Source: Vibrio neptunius
Lineage (GTDB): Bacteria; Pseudomonadota; Gammaproteobacteria; Enterobacterales; Vibrionaceae
NCBI GenBank assembly: GCA_019339365.1
Contig: CP079859.1
Coordinates: forward strand, 3,512,805-3,576,804
Direction of reading: 5' to 3'
Length of the DNA: 64,000 nt
Shown: one piece after another, positions 9,824-19,969 of the stretch
Position numbering within the stretch: the first letter of the stretch is position 1
How the letters are laid out: each line of letters begins with the position of its first letter
Made by a program: the position numbers and the translations under genes
The notes under the pieces: generated by a model
Database searches by the model: none
Told to the model about the DNA's origin: nothing
What the model saw: the letters and a program-made list of their open reading frames with translations, nothing else

Positions 9824-11911
9824 CTACGCTTTATTTTCTGAAGAGACGTCTAACGAACTTTGAATTTTCTTCATCAGTTCGGCAGCTCCGCCTTGTGAAT
9901 TCAGCAAACTTGCTAACGCAACATTACTAAGATCACTGCTCTTTAGATTGGTATTCTCAAGTACGTCTTTGATGTCTTGAGGCAGACTGCGATTGCCTTC
10001 CATGTAATCAGAGACCAATGGATTAAGCACTTTCGACTCTTCAAATTTACTGTCCATTGCGGCCGCATCCATAATAGTACGGCGGATCTGTTCCAACCCT
10101 TCGCCACCAAAGAGTTTGATATCTGCCTCTGACAGTGCCTGAGCAATAGCCTTAGCATTTTCACCAACTACGGATTTCTGCGCATCAATACGCGCCAGCT
10201 CCAGATCTTTCTCTTGCTGCAGTTGCATTACCCACTTATCGTGCTCACGTGTATGCTCATCATATTGCTGAGCTGCTTCAAAGCGCGCCGATTGTGCTTC
10301 TGCCTCCGCAAGACCTTTCGCACGCATTGCCTGAGCTTCCGCTTCACCAGCGCTTTGTAGAGTGAATGCCTCAGCTTCACCCGTTTCACGAATGGCCTGC
10401 GCTCGTTCGCGATCCACTTCAACTTCAGCCAGTCCGGTCGCTCTGATAAGTTCTTTCTCAGCTTGAGCCATACGCTCTTTCGCGGCCGCTTCTTTGTCTT
10501 TGGTAATGAATTCTGCCTCTGCACGTTTTACAACGACGATCTGCTCCGCTTCCGCTTCACGCGACTTCACAGCCAGTTCATTTTCCGCTTCACGGGTTTT
10601 CACTTTCAGCTCAGCTTCGTTTTCGATCAACAAACGTTCAGCGCGCTCTTTAGCGGCATCTTTTTCAGCACGAGCAGCAACGAGGAGTTCTAATTGTGCT
10701 GCTTCTGCTGCAGCCTCAGCCTCCACCATGGTTACACGCTTCTTACGGTTGACCTGTTCATTCACTCGTAAGTTTTCCGTTTCTTCTTCTTCACGAGCAA
10801 TCTTGCGTTCGATTTCTACACGCTGAGAACGTGTTTCTGCAACTGATTTTAATGATTCCTCAACCGTCGTCTCTTTCTGCATTTCTTTTTCCACAACTTC
10901 AGTTGCAGTCCGAACTTTTTCAGTTTCCACAGAACGAGTGAGTTCTTCTTCTTGAATCGCGACCTGACGCTGGTTAGCAATGCGCGTCATTTCCACTTCC
11001 ATCTGCACACTTTCGCGTTTTTTCGCGACTTCTTCTTCGGTTTCCAACTTCGCGAGTTCAGTAATGCGTTGGTATTCTTCTTTCTTCTCAGCAGACAAAG
11101 CTTCTTCTTGTGCTTTAATGATCTCCACTTCACGCTGAGTTCGCGCCACACTTTCCTGCTCTTGTTTATCAAGCTGAAGACGGTTTGCTTCCGCCTCAAC
11201 ATTTTTCTTTTTGATCGTCGTACGCTCATCTTGACGAATAGCGTTGGTTTCCGTGTTTTTTTGTGCCGTAATCGCCGAGATCTTACGAATACCCTCTACA
11301 TCAAGAATGTTATTTGGGTTGTGAGCATCAAGCGCGGTTTGGTCAATCTTATCGATCACAACGTCATAGATCTTGAAACCATCCATCTCACTGCCGATCA
11401 CCTGAACAACGGCATCACGGAATGCACGTCTATTGGTCAGCAATTCTTCGAATTCAAACTGCTTCACTGCCGTTTTTAGTGCTTCAGAGAATTTCGGCTG
11501 GAAGTGTTCTTTCAAACGCTCTAAGTTCGAAGCTTCATGGGCAGTAAACAACTTTGCGACACGAACGATATCTTCTTCTTCATGGTTTACCCCGATGTAG
11601 AAATCGACTTTTAGATCCGCTCGAATGTTGTCGCGACAGTGCAAACCTTCGTACTCTTCCCCCTCCTGATCTTTGCGTCCGCTACGAGTCACCGAGATCT
11701 TCTTGCGGGTGATGTCCATGTATTCAAACCGGTTGATCACAGGCCATACAAACGTGCCCGTCAATGAAGCGCGAGTGCGCTCCAAGCCATTAACGATCAG
11801 AGCATCGCCTTCGCCTCTCACCTTTTTGTATCGTGAAGTAAGAAAAATCAAAATGAGCAGTGCGACACCACCACCCACTGCCATAAAAATTACACTTGGG
11901 GAAATTTCCAT
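9824..11911 (-). CDS. Flotillin-family membrane scaffold protein (YqiK/YuaG type)
   Basis: 695 aa. An N-terminal membrane segment (VIFMAVGGGVALLILIFL, residues ~8-25) is followed by an SPFH/band-7 domain (~30-210, ending near DGFKIYDVVIDKIDQTALD). A very long Glu/Ala/Lys-rich coiled coil (~220-570) carries repeated EAEA-type flotillin units (e.g. GEAEAFTLQSAGEAEAQA). The C-terminal tail is Leu/Ser-rich. Bacterial flotillins organise membrane microdomains and oligomerise. The start at 11911 has AGGAG 8 bases upstream. It follows the NfeD-like gene by 28 bases; NfeD-type OB-fold proteins are the usual flotillin partner. The downstream ATPase, nuclease and TelA suggest a membrane-anchored stress complex. 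Confidence 0.93.
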   Translation of the reverse strand: MEISPSVIFMAVGGGVALLILIFLTSRYKKVRGEGDALIVNGLERTRASLTGTFVWPVINRFEYMDITRKKISVTRSGRKDQEGEEYEGLHCRDNIRADLKVDFYIGVNHEEEDIVRVAKLFTAHEASNLERLKEHFQPKFSEALKTAVKQFEFEELLTNRRAFRDAVVQVIGSEMDGFKIYDVVIDKIDQTALDAHNPNNILDVEGIRKISAITAQKNTETNAIRQDERTTIKKKNVEAEANRLQLDKQEQESVARTQREVEIIKAQEEALSAEKKEEYQRITELAKLETEEEVAKKRESVQMEVEMTRIANQRQVAIQEEELTRSVETEKVRTATEVVEKEMQKETTVEESLKSVAETRSQRVEIERKIAREEEETENLRVNEQVNRKKRVTMVEAEAAAEAAQLELLVAARAEKDAAKERAERLLIENEAELKVKTREAENELAVKSREAEAEQIVVVKRAEAEFITKDKEAAAKERMAQAEKELIRATGLAEVEVDRERAQAIRETGEAEAFTLQSAGEAEAQAMRAKGLAEAEAQSARFEAAQQYDEHTREHDKWVMQLQQEKDLELARIDAQKSVVGENAKAIAQALSEADIKLFGGEGLEQIRRTIMDAAAMDSKFEESKVLNPLVSDYMEGNRSLPQDIKDVLENTNLKSSDLSNVALASLLNSQGGAAELMKKIQSSLDVSSENKA

Positions 11912-11939
11912 TAACCAACTCCTGTTGTAAAAATTTTGA

Positions 11940-12554
11940 TTATTTTTTTGCTATTACGTAGCGACGAGATTTGGCTTCTTTGGCCACAATGATCACTTCA
12001 TCACCGTATTCAATATCAACCTCTTGCTCCGTCACCGCATCAAGTAAGTATTCATTTCCATTCTGAACAACCATGACTTCGCCAACCTCAGAAGTCACTT
12101 TGCTACTATGCACTCTTGCTGACAATCCCACATACTCAACCTGAGCAAAGGCGTTTTTCTTATCAAACAGGGGACTCAAGGGTTTTAACAACCAAGCAGC
12201 AATCACTAAAGCCAAATACGCAGTTATAGGAATAGAAACGAGGTTTGCAGCCATGAGTAGCCCGTCTTTCCACCAGTTTTGAGCCCATTGCGACGCATAG
12301 AAAGACACAACCGTCGCAACAAAAAAGCTACAGCAAAGCGCTACCATAAGCGGCACTTTAGACAACACAGGTGGCAATATAAGCCCCGAACCAGGAAGGC
12401 TATCGAAATCAAACAGATCGATTTCAGCCGTCGCACTTTCAACGACGTTGAATGCCAAATCAATCAACATCACCACTAAAAGCACTAAAAAGGGCACAAA
12501 GAAAAGGCTGGTGGGGAATGCCATCAGCTCAGATAAGAAATCATTCAAAGTCAT
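11940..12554 (-). CDS. NfeD-like/YqiJ-type membrane protein with C-terminal OB fold
   Basis: About 204 aa. It has three or four hydrophobic segments: FFVPFLVLLVVMLIDLAF near residue 20, VPLMVALCCSFFVATVVSFY near 70, and ANLVSIPITAYLALVIAAWL near 105. A soluble C-terminal beta domain of about 75 residues follows (YVGLSARVHSSKVTSEVGEV ... YGDEVIIVAKEAKSRRYVI), as in the OB-fold tail of YqiJ/NfeD proteins. These are encoded beside flotillins and thought to tether or regulate them. ATG at 12554 is used; a GTG at 12563 is an alternative, and neither has a clear Shine-Dalgarno. It is the first gene of the operon. The ~300-base gap to divergent mutS must hold the promoter, but no convincing -35/-10 pair was found. 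Confidence 0.85.
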   Translation of the reverse strand: MTLNDFLSELMAFPTSLFFVPFLVLLVVMLIDLAFNVVESATAEIDLFDFDSLPGSGLILPPVLSKVPLMVALCCSFFVATVVSFYASQWAQNWWKDGLLMAANLVSIPITAYLALVIAAWLLKPLSPLFDKKNAFAQVEYVGLSARVHSSKVTSEVGEVMVVQNGNEYLLDAVTEQEVDIEYGDEVIIVAKEAKSRRYVIAKK

Positions 12555-12851
12555 AGACGTCACATAGTTGTTTTTGCAGCATCAGATCGATACTGAGTTT
12601 ATTTACATACTTATAAATAAGTTGGACATTTACGGTCAGAATACTTAACCAACAAGGTGAATAAAAACGATTTGCATCATTATATGACTCACTTCATAAA
12701 AAACCATTTAAATCATAAACCTTTAATACAATTCCCCCTCTAACTACATCGTTTAGAAATCGCTATTCCCAGCGAACACTCACCCTATAAAACAAGCGAA
12801 TCTCTTTTCGCTGGCAGAGGATTCACGTATCCTAAGCCACAATAAACTCAA

Positions 12852-15431
12852 ATGAAGAAGTTACCCGTGAAAGCCGAACAAAAACACACTCCCATGATGC
12901 AGCAGTACCTCAAATTAAAGGCTGAGAATCCGGATATATTGCTGTTTTATCGAATGGGAGATTTCTATGAGCTTTTTTATGAAGATGCCAAACGTGCATC
13001 TCAGTTACTTGACATCTCGCTAACAAAACGCGGCGCTTCCGCTGGTGAACCTATTCCTATGGCCGGTGTCCCGTTTCATGCAGTAGAGGGGTATCTGGCT
13101 AAGCTCGTTCAGCTCGGTGAGTCAGTGGCTATCTGTGAGCAGATTGGCGACCCAGCCACCAGTAAAGGGCCCGTTGAGCGCCAAGTCGTTCGTATCGTGA
13201 CGCCGGGTACGGTAACCGACGAAGCACTGCTCTCGGAACGGATTGATAACCTCATCGCAGCGATTTATCACCACGATGGTCAGTTTGGTTATGCCACACT
13301 GAATGTAACCTCTGGCCGCTTCCAGCTCATGGAACCGGAAACCGAGGAAGCGATGGCAGCAGAACTGCAACGCACAGCCCCTCGTGAACTGCTCTTTCCT
13401 GAAGACTTCGAACCAGTAGAATTAATGGCCACGCGCAACGGTAATCGCCGTCGTCCCATTTGGGAATTTGAGCTCGACACCGCTAAGCAGCAGTTAAACC
13501 AACAATTTGGTACTCGTGATTTAGTCGGTTTCGGTGTAGAACAAGCACATCTTGGACTATGCGCTGCGGGTTGTCTTATTCAGTATGTGAAAGACACACA
13601 ACGTACTGCCCTGCCCCATATCCGCTCCCTGACTTATGATCGTCAAGATCATTCCGTTATTCTCGATGCTGCCACTCGTCGTAATCTGGAGATCACTCAG
13701 AACTTGGCTGGTGGCACTGACAATACACTCGCAGAAGTCATTGATCATACTGCAACTCCAATGGGGAGCCGAATGTTGAAACGTTGGCTTCATCAGCCAA
13801 TGCGTGACATCAATACGCTCAACCATCGTCTGGACGCGATCAGCGAACTGAAAGAAATGACTTTGTTTGCTGAACTAAACCCTGTTCTCAAACAGATTGG
13901 CGACATCGAACGTATCTTGGCACGTCTTGCTTTGCGCAGCGCTCGCCCACGTGACATGGCGCGCTTACGCCATGCTATGCAGCAATTACCTGAGTTGGCA
14001 GAAACAATGGGTACGCTTGCTCACCCTTACCTCACCAAGCTAGGTGACTATGCGGCTCCACAAGAGGCCGTTTGTGAGCTGCTAGAACGCGCCATTAAAG
14101 AGAACCCACCGGTAGTGATCCGAGAGGGTGGCGTGATTGCTGAAGGGTATAATGCCGAACTCGACGAATGGCGAAAGTTGGCCGACGGTGCGACAGAGTA
14201 TCTAGAAAAGATGGAACAGGATGAACGTGAACGCCATGGCATCGATACGCTCAAGGTCGGCTACAACAATGTTCACGGATTCTTCATCCAAGTCAGTCGC
14301 GGACAAAGTCACCTTGTACCTCCGCACTATGTACGTCGTCAAACGTTGAAAAACGCCGAGCGTTACATCATTCCTGAGCTGAAAGAACATGAAGATAAGG
14401 TTCTTAACTCAAAGTCAAAGGCACTGGCGCTTGAGAAACAATTGTGGGAAGAGCTGTTTGACCTTTTAATGCCCCACCTAGAAAAGCTGCAGAATTTGGC
14501 TTCGGCTATTTCCCAAATAGATGTACTGCAAAACCTTGCAGAGCGTGCGGATAGCTTAGATTACTGTCGACCTGTAATGAGTCAAGATCCTGGTATTCAC
14601 ATCCAGTCAGGGCGCCACCCCGTCGTCGAGCAAGTAATGAATGAACCATTTATTGCTAATCCGATAGAGCTAAACCCACAGCGTAAGATGCTGATCATTA
14701 CTGGTCCGAACATGGGTGGTAAATCAACCTACATGCGTCAAACCGCTTTAATTGCTCTTATGGCCCATATCGGTTCTTACGTACCAGCTGAATCGGCACA
14801 GATTGGCTCGATCGATCGCATCTTCACGCGTATAGGGGCATCCGATGATCTCGCCTCAGGACGTTCGACCTTCATGGTAGAGATGACTGAAACGGCCAAC
14901 ATCCTTCACAATGCGACGCCTAATAGCCTAGTACTGATGGATGAAATCGGCCGAGGTACCAGTACTTATGATGGCCTCTCACTCGCATGGGCGAGTGCAG
15001 AATGGTTGGCAAAAGAACTTGGTTCCATGACCTTATTTGCCACTCACTATTTTGAGCTGACCGAATTACCGAACCAGATTCCTCATTTAGCGAATGTCCA
15101 CTTAGATGCGGTTGAGCACGGCGATACGATTGCCTTCATGCATGCCGTTCAGGACGGTGCTGCCAGCAAATCTTATGGCCTTGCTGTGGCTGGGCTGGCT
15201 GGGGTACCAAAGAGCGTGATTAAAAATGCCCGAGCAAAATTAACTCAGCTTGAACAACTCAGTCAGGGAGAAAGCAGCAACGTCACCTGTAGTTCGGTCG
15301 ATATTGCCAATCAACTGAGCCTAATTCCAGAGCCAAGTGAAGTGGAAGAAGCTCTCTCTGCTATCGACCCAGACGATTTAACGCCACGTCAAGCACTGGA
15401 AGCATTGTACCGTCTGAAAAAGTTGCTGTAA
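12852..15431 (+). CDS. mutS: DNA mismatch repair protein MutS
   Basis: Recognises base mismatches and small loops and recruits MutL. 859 aa as read. The N-terminal mismatch-binding domain has the Phe-x-Glu reader in [13 protein letters not shown], followed by connector, lever and clamp. The ABC-type ATPase has Walker [10 protein letters not shown], signature-region [18 protein letters not shown], Walker [16 protein letters not shown] and the [13 protein letters not shown]-loop. A C-terminal tetramerisation tail is present ([20 protein letters not shown]). The ATG at 12852 has no ribosome-binding site; an in-frame GTG at 12867 with AGAAG upstream gives a start resembling other vibrios' MutS, so the true N terminus may be five residues shorter. 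A 6-bp hairpin (12795-12812) lies in its leader. Confidence 0.98.
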   Translation: MKKLPVKAEQKHTPMMQQYLKLKAENPDILLFYRMGDFYELFYEDAKRASQLLDISLTKRGASAGEPIPMAGVPFHAVEGYLAKLVQLGESVAICEQIGDPATSKGPVERQVVRIVTPGTVTDEALLSERIDNLIAAIYHHDGQFGYATLNVTSGRFQLMEPETEEAMAAELQRTAPRELLFPEDFEPVELMATRNGNRRRPIWEFELDTAKQQLNQQFGTRDLVGFGVEQAHLGLCAAGCLIQYVKDTQRTALPHIRSLTYDRQDHSVILDAATRRNLEITQNLAGGTDNTLAEVIDHTATPMGSRMLKRWLHQPMRDINTLNHRLDAISELKEMTLFAELNPVLKQIGDIERILARLALRSARPRDMARLRHAMQQLPELAETMGTLAHPYLTKLGDYAAPQEAVCELLERAIKENPPVVIREGGVIAEGYNAELDEWRKLADGATEYLEKMEQDERERHGIDTLKVGYNNVHGFFIQVSRGQSHLVPPHYVRRQTLKNAERYIIPELKEHEDKVLNSKSKALALEKQLWEELFDLLMPHLEKLQNLASAISQIDVLQNLAERADSLDYCRPVMSQDPGIHIQSGRHPVVEQVMNEPFIANPIELNPQRKMLIITGPNMGGKSTYMRQTALIALMAHIGSYVPAESAQIGSIDRIFTRIGASDDLASGRSTFMVEMTETANILHNATPNSLVLMDEIGRGTSTYDGLSLAWASAEWLAKELGSMTLFATHYFELTELPNQIPHLANVHLDAVEHGDTIAFMHAVQDGAASKSYGLAVAGLAGVPKSVIKNARAKLTQLEQLSQGESSNVTCSSVDIANQLSLIPEPSEVEEALSAIDPDDLTPRQALEALYRLKKLL

Positions 15432-15440
15432 TAAAAAGCA

Positions 15441-15470
15441 AAACGGCAGCCATTCGCTGCCGTTTCTCTT
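15441..15470. terminator. Bidirectional terminator, mutS / lptG
   Basis: Perfect 10-bp stem AAACGGCAGC / GCTGCCGTTT with loop CATTC, T-rich on the plus side (TCTCTTTG) and T-rich on the minus side (TGCTTTTTA). It lies between converging mutS and lptG. Confidence 0.9.
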
Positions 15471-15494
15471 TGTCACTTTATAATAACCGACGCT

Positions 15495-16565
15495 TTAAAG
15501 CTTTCTACGTAATAGCATCAACGCCACGGTTAAAAACACGATACTAGGCATAACAGCACCAAAGACCGGAGGAATACTGTAAACCAGGCTCAGTGGACCA
15601 AAGAACTCGCTAGAGATGTAGAAAGTGAATCCTGCGACCACGCCAGATAAAATACGCGCTCCCATTGTCACACTGCGCAACGGCCCAAAAATGAACGATA
15701 GCGCCATAAGCATCATCACTGCGATCGAGAATGGCTGAGTGATTTTACGCCATAAAGCCAACTCATAGCGCGAGGCATCCTGCTCTGAAGCTTTGAGGTA
15801 AGTGACATAATCATATAATCCACTCAAAGATAGTTCTTCTGGTTTTACCGTGACCACAGCCAATTTATCTGGCGCGAGAGAGGTCGTCCATCGGTACTCC
15901 GGCAAACTGGTTTTAGAGATTTCAATCTCATCTGACATTTCCGTAACCTGAACATCTTTCATCACCCAGGTATTATCAGACAGATAATCGACTTCCGCTG
16001 CATGCACAACACTTTCTAATTGCTTTTTATCGTTGAAGCGCCACATGTTCAAACCGTAAAGTTTATCGTCTTCAACTTTGCCAAGAAAAATAAAGTCGTT
16101 CGCATCTCGCGCCCAAACACCGGTTCGCACTGACATGATCGCTCCGCCAGATGTAGTAAAAGCACGCAGATCACGCGCCATCTTTTGAGCTTGAGGGGCC
16201 CCCCACTGACCAAGTAAAGTCACCAGAATCATTAATGGGACTGCTGTTTTTAATACTGACAGCCCGATATCAAGCTTGGAATAACCAGCCGCCTGCATCA
16301 CTACCAACTCGGAACTTGAGGCCAGCATGCCTAATCCAATTAAAGCGCCCAATAATGCAGCCATTGGGAAGAACATTTCAATATCACGAGGAATACTCAA
16401 CAATACGTAGAAAAGAGCTTGGATTAAGTCATAACTGCCCTGACCTACTTTACGTAGCTGCTCAACGTACTTGATGATGGCAGAAAGGCCCACAAATGTC
16501 GCCAACACCAGTGACGTAGTTGCGATAATGGTTCTACCAATATACAGATCGAGAATTTTAAACAC
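15495..16565 (-). CDS. lptG: LPS export ABC transporter permease LptG
   Basis: One of the paired inner-membrane permeases of LptB2FG, which extracts LPS from the inner membrane and passes it to the LptC-LptA bridge. 356 aa. Six membrane segments in the LptF/G pattern: three at the N terminus (TIIATTSLVLATFVGLSAII, DIEMFFPMAALLGALIGLGM, TAVPLMILVTLLGQW), a large periplasmic beta-jellyroll region (~residues 120-260), then three more (SIAVMMLMALSFIFGPL, ILSGVVAGFTFYIS, VFGAVMPSIVFLTVALMLL). It follows lptF by three bases, so the two are co-translated. Confidence 0.97.
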   Translation of the reverse strand: MFKILDLYIGRTIIATTSLVLATFVGLSAIIKYVEQLRKVGQGSYDLIQALFYVLLSIPRDIEMFFPMAALLGALIGLGMLASSSELVVMQAAGYSKLDIGLSVLKTAVPLMILVTLLGQWGAPQAQKMARDLRAFTTSGGAIMSVRTGVWARDANDFIFLGKVEDDKLYGLNMWRFNDKKQLESVVHAAEVDYLSDNTWVMKDVQVTEMSDEIEISKTSLPEYRWTTSLAPDKLAVVTVKPEELSLSGLYDYVTYLKASEQDASRYELALWRKITQPFSIAVMMLMALSFIFGPLRSVTMGARILSGVVAGFTFYISSEFFGPLSLVYSIPPVFGAVMPSIVFLTVALMLLRRKL

Positions 16566-16568
16566 GAC

Positions 16569-17672
16569 TTATGCTGCCTTCTTTCTTTGTCTTAGTTTGT
16601 CTTTAAAGCGTCGCATTGGAATACTGTCCAAAGAATTGATCCCTAACGCAGTCAACAGCAAAGCGGCGTTAATCGGCCACATACCGATAAAAGACGGGAT
16701 CGAGCCATCTTCCAGCGCAGACTTCGTTGCACTGATCGAGAGGAAATACGCCAGATAGATGAGAATCGCTGGGCCCATTTTCGCAAAGCGCCCCTGACGC
16801 GGATTCACCGCTGACAACGGAACAACCAACATGGTCAGAAGCGGAATGCAAACCACCAGAGAAATACGCCATTGCAATTCAGCCTGAGCGCGCGGATCTG
16901 GGTTAGACACTAACTGCATCGTAGGGATAGCTTCCCAGTCACGCCCTTTCGGTTTCACATCACGTTGACCAATCAAACCTTCATACTGATCAAAATCGGT
17001 CACCATGTAATCAACGCGCGTTGGTACACCTTCATAACGCGTACCGTCGTACATGCGAATAACCTGACGTCCATCACTTAATTCTTTCACTTCACCAGAT
17101 TGCGAGAAGGACACACTTGGCAAAATTGAATCACGTGGGCGCATCTGAGCAACGAATACATGTTTAAGCTGCTTGCCTTCAATATCATCAATAAAGACCA
17201 CTGAAGAACCGTCTGGGGTGCCTTGGAACTGACCCTTTTGCAATAAATCAACACTATTTTCAGCTTCCACTTCTTCCTGTAACTGAATCAGCTTTTCCTG
17301 ACTCATTGGTGAAAACACAAATGCATTGGCTGCGGCAATCACACCGGTAATAACGGCCAAATACAAGGCAGCACGTATCAGGAATTTATTGCCGATCCCT
17401 GTTGCATTCATGACAGTTATTTCACTTTCCGCATACAGACGACCGAAAGTCAGCAAAATACCAAGGAAAAGACTCAAAGGGAGCATCAATAAGCCCATCG
17501 AAGGCATACTCAAACTCACATAGTGCATCACCAGACCGGCAGGAATATCACCATCCGACGCATCCGCTAAAACTTTGATCAATTTTTGGCTTAAAAACAC
17601 TAAAAACAGGATAAAAAATATCGCTAACTGGCTCTTGAGTGTCTCGCGGATCAAATATCTAACAATAATCAC
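16569..17672 (-). CDS. lptF: LPS export ABC transporter permease LptF
   Basis: Partner of LptG in the LptB2FGC LPS extractor. 367 aa with six membrane helices around a periplasmic jellyroll. The N-terminal MIIVRYLIRETLKSQLAIFF and FGRLYAESEITVMNATGIG (coupling-helix region facing LptB) are family signatures. The C terminus has LVVCIPLLTMLVVPLSAVNP and IGMWPINAALLLTALGI. It is divergent from pepA across a 190-base gap, the conserved arrangement in gammaproteobacteria, and is probably transcribed with lptG from a promoter in that gap. Confidence 0.97.
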   Translation of the reverse strand: MIIVRYLIRETLKSQLAIFFILFLVFLSQKLIKVLADASDGDIPAGLVMHYVSLSMPSMGLLMLPLSLFLGILLTFGRLYAESEITVMNATGIGNKFLIRAALYLAVITGVIAAANAFVFSPMSQEKLIQLQEEVEAENSVDLLQKGQFQGTPDGSSVVFIDDIEGKQLKHVFVAQMRPRDSILPSVSFSQSGEVKELSDGRQVIRMYDGTRYEGVPTRVDYMVTDFDQYEGLIGQRDVKPKGRDWEAIPTMQLVSNPDPRAQAELQWRISLVVCIPLLTMLVVPLSAVNPRQGRFAKMGPAILIYLAYFLSISATKSALEDGSIPSFIGMWPINAALLLTALGINSLDSIPMRRFKDKLRQRKKAA

Positions 17673-17862
17673 GCTGAAATTACCTATACAAAACTTGTTT
17701 TTTTAATTGAATCACTATAATTTCCCGTTGAACCTTTTATTTTTAAATTTTTGGCTAACTGTTAACGCGCTTATTTAAAAGTAGTTCCGATTAAGGAATC
17801 AACAAGTAAGACGCCATTATCTAACATTTAGTTCTATTTGTCTTCAGGATGTAGGAGTACGC

Positions 17863-19371
17863 ATGGAGTTCAGTGTAAAGAGTGGTAGCCCGGAAAAGCA
17901 GCGCAGCGCTTGTATCGTTGTAGGCGTATTCGAACCACGTCGCCTTTCTCCAGTTGCTGAACAGCTCGATAAAATCAGCGACGGCTATATCAGTTCACTA
18001 CTTCGCCGTGGTGATCTGGAAGGTAAACCAGGACAGATGCTACTTCTGCATCAAGTACCAGGTGTATTGTCTGAACGTGTTTTACTTGTCGGTTGTGGCA
18101 AGGAACGTGAATTGGGCGAGCGTCAGTACAAAGAAATTATTCAGAAAACGATCAACACTCTGAATGAAACAGGTTCGATGGAAGCGGTCTGCTTCCTAAC
18201 TGAGTTGCACGTTAAAGGTCGCGACACTTACTGGAAAGTTCGTCAAGCAGTCGAAGCAACAAAAGATGGTCTGTATACTTTTGATCAGTTCAAGAGCGTG
18301 AAACCAGAGACTCGTCGCCCACTGCGTAAGCTAGTGTTCAACGTCCCTACTCGTCGCGAGCTGAGCTTGGGTGAAAAAGCGATCACTCATGGCCTTGCTA
18401 TTGCGTCAGGCGTAAAGGCATCTAAGGACCTGGGCAACATGCCGCCTAACGTTGCAAACCCAGCCTACCTTGCCTCACAAGCTCGTCGCCTAGCAGACGA
18501 TTACGAAACCATCACCACCAAGATCATTGGTGAACAAGAGATGGAAAAACTGGGTATGACTTCATACCTAGCCGTTGGTCGTGGTTCTAAAAACGAATCT
18601 ATGATGTCTATCATGGAATACAAAGGCAACCCGGATTCAGAAGCAAAACCAATTGTTCTGGTGGGTAAAGGTCTCACTTTCGACTCAGGCGGTATCTCAC
18701 TCAAACCCGGTGAAGGAATGGATGAGATGAAGTATGACATGTGTGGTGCAGCATCTGTCTTCGGTACCATGAAATCTCTGGCAAAGCTGAACCTACCAAT
18801 CAATGTTATCGGTGTCCTTGCAGGCTGCGAAAACATGCCTGGCAGTAACGCGTACCGCCCAGGTGATATTCTAACCACTATGTCAGGTCAAACTGTCGAG
18901 GTGCTAAACACCGACGCAGAAGGACGTTTGGTTCTATGTGATGCATTGACGTACGTCGAACGATTCGAACCAGATTGCGTTGTCGATGTCGCGACTCTGA
19001 CAGGTGCTTGTGTCATTGCATTGGGCCATCACATCAGTGGCGTTGTTTCTAATCACAACCCACTTTCCCATGAGTTGGTCAACGCTTCTGAACAAGCGAG
19101 TGACCGCGCATGGCGCCTTCCAATGGCTGACGAGTACCATGAACAGTTGAAGAGCCCGTTTGCCGACATGGCAAACATCGGTGGTCGCCCTGGCGGTACC
19201 ATTACAGCCGGCTGCTTCCTGTCTAAGTTTGCTAAAAAATACAACTGGGCACACATTGACATTGCAGGTACTGCGTGGAAATCAGGCGCAGCAAAAGGGT
19301 CAACAGGCCGTCCGGTCTCAATGCTTGTCCAGTTCTTACTGAACCGCAGTGGCCAAGAAACAGAAGAGTAA
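17863..19371 (+). CDS. pepA: Cytosol (leucyl) aminopeptidase PepA
   Basis: M17 metallo-aminopeptidase that trims N-terminal residues from peptides. In E. coli PepA also binds DNA as an accessory factor for XerCD recombination and a carAB regulator. 502 aa. The two-zinc site lies in [28 protein letters not shown] and the M17 signature [10 protein letters not shown]. The N-terminal ~170-residue domain is the DNA-binding/regulatory half. Start ATG 17863 has AGGAG upstream. First gene of pepA-holC-valS, with a strong hairpin after it that should reduce read-through. Confidence 0.98.
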   Translation: MEFSVKSGSPEKQRSACIVVGVFEPRRLSPVAEQLDKISDGYISSLLRRGDLEGKPGQMLLLHQVPGVLSERVLLVGCGKERELGERQYKEIIQKTINTLNETGSMEAVCFLTELHVKGRDTYWKVRQAVEATKDGLYTFDQFKSVKPETRRPLRKLVFNVPTRRELSLGEKAITHGLAIASGVKASKDLGNMPPNVANPAYLASQARRLADDYETITTKIIGEQEMEKLGMTSYLAVGRGSKNESMMSIMEYKGNPDSEAKPIVLVGKGLTFDSGGISLKPGEGMDEMKYDMCGAASVFGTMKSLAKLNLPINVIGVLAGCENMPGSNAYRPGDILTTMSGQTVEVLNTDAEGRLVLCDALTYVERFEPDCVVDVATLTGACVIALGHHISGVVSNHNPLSHELVNASEQASDRAWRLPMADEYHEQLKSPFADMANIGGRPGGTITAGCFLSKFAKKYNWAHIDIAGTAWKSGAAKGSTGRPVSMLVQFLLNRSGQETEE

Positions 19372-19389
19372 TTTCTGAACAAATTCTAA

Positions 19390-19410
19390 AGGGCCGACAG
19401 GCCCTTTTTT
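19390..19410 (+). terminator. Intrinsic terminator after pepA
   Basis: AGGGCC-GACA-GGCCCT followed by TTTTT, only 18 bases after the pepA stop and just ahead of holC. Canonical GC-rich stem plus U tract. Confidence 0.88.
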
Positions 19411-19423
19411 ATTCGGAATGATT

Positions 19424-19873
19424 ATGCCAAACGCGACGTTTTACATCATTAAGCCTGATTCACCACAAGCTAATCAAAAAGGCTTTGAGCAGTATGTTTT
19501 GTTTCTGGCTGGTCACTTTGCCAAACAAGGCGCTAAGGTCTATCTCCATTGCCATGATAAACAACATGCGGAGCAGCTAGCGGAATGTTTCTGGCAAGTC
19601 GATGCCGAGCAATATCTGGCTCACAACCTCACAGGTGAAGGACCAAAATATGGCACAGGCATTGAAATCGGATACCAAGGCGTTAAGCCCTCATGGAACC
19701 GTCAACTAGTAATAAATTTGGCGGAAAATGAGACAACCTTTGCGAATAAGTTTGCAGAGGTGGTAGACTTCGTCCCTTGCGAAGAAAAAGCCAAGCAACT
19801 GGCGCGAGAACGATATAAAATCTATCGCCAAGCGGGTTATCAGCTACAAACGATCGACATCGCACACAACTAA
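19424..19873 (+). CDS. holC: DNA polymerase III chi subunit HolC
   Basis: Chi joins psi in the clamp-loader complex and contacts single-strand-binding protein, linking the polymerase III holoenzyme to SSB-coated template. About 149 aa, the expected size. Features: ATFYIIKPDS at the N terminus, FLAGHFAKQGAKVYLHCHDK, and RQLVINLAENETTFANKF, all typical of HolC. The ATG at 19424 is chosen because GGA lies six bases upstream; the ATG at 19418 adds two residues. It sits between pepA and valS, the classic order. The 97-base gap to valS holds an imperfect inverted repeat (CTCTCCTTCGAGAG with TTATA flanks) of unclear role. Confidence 0.95.
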   Translation: MPNATFYIIKPDSPQANQKGFEQYVLFLAGHFAKQGAKVYLHCHDKQHAEQLAECFWQVDAEQYLAHNLTGEGPKYGTGIEIGYQGVKPSWNRQLVINLAENETTFANKFAEVVDFVPCEEKAKQLARERYKIYRQAGYQLQTIDIAHN

Positions 19874-19969
19874 TGGTCAATCCTTATAGTTAAGCTCTCC
19901 TTCGAGAGAGTTCACTTATAAAGATTGACTTAGAATTAAACTAGACCTATCTGCAGAATATCTATAGCT

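Noticed and set aside
10952..11479. 175-codon plus-strand open frame opposite the flotillin coiled coil
   Set aside because: Antisense shadow of a Glu/Lys-rich coding region (gives Phe/Leu-rich product); no ribosome-binding site and the minus-strand gene is clear.
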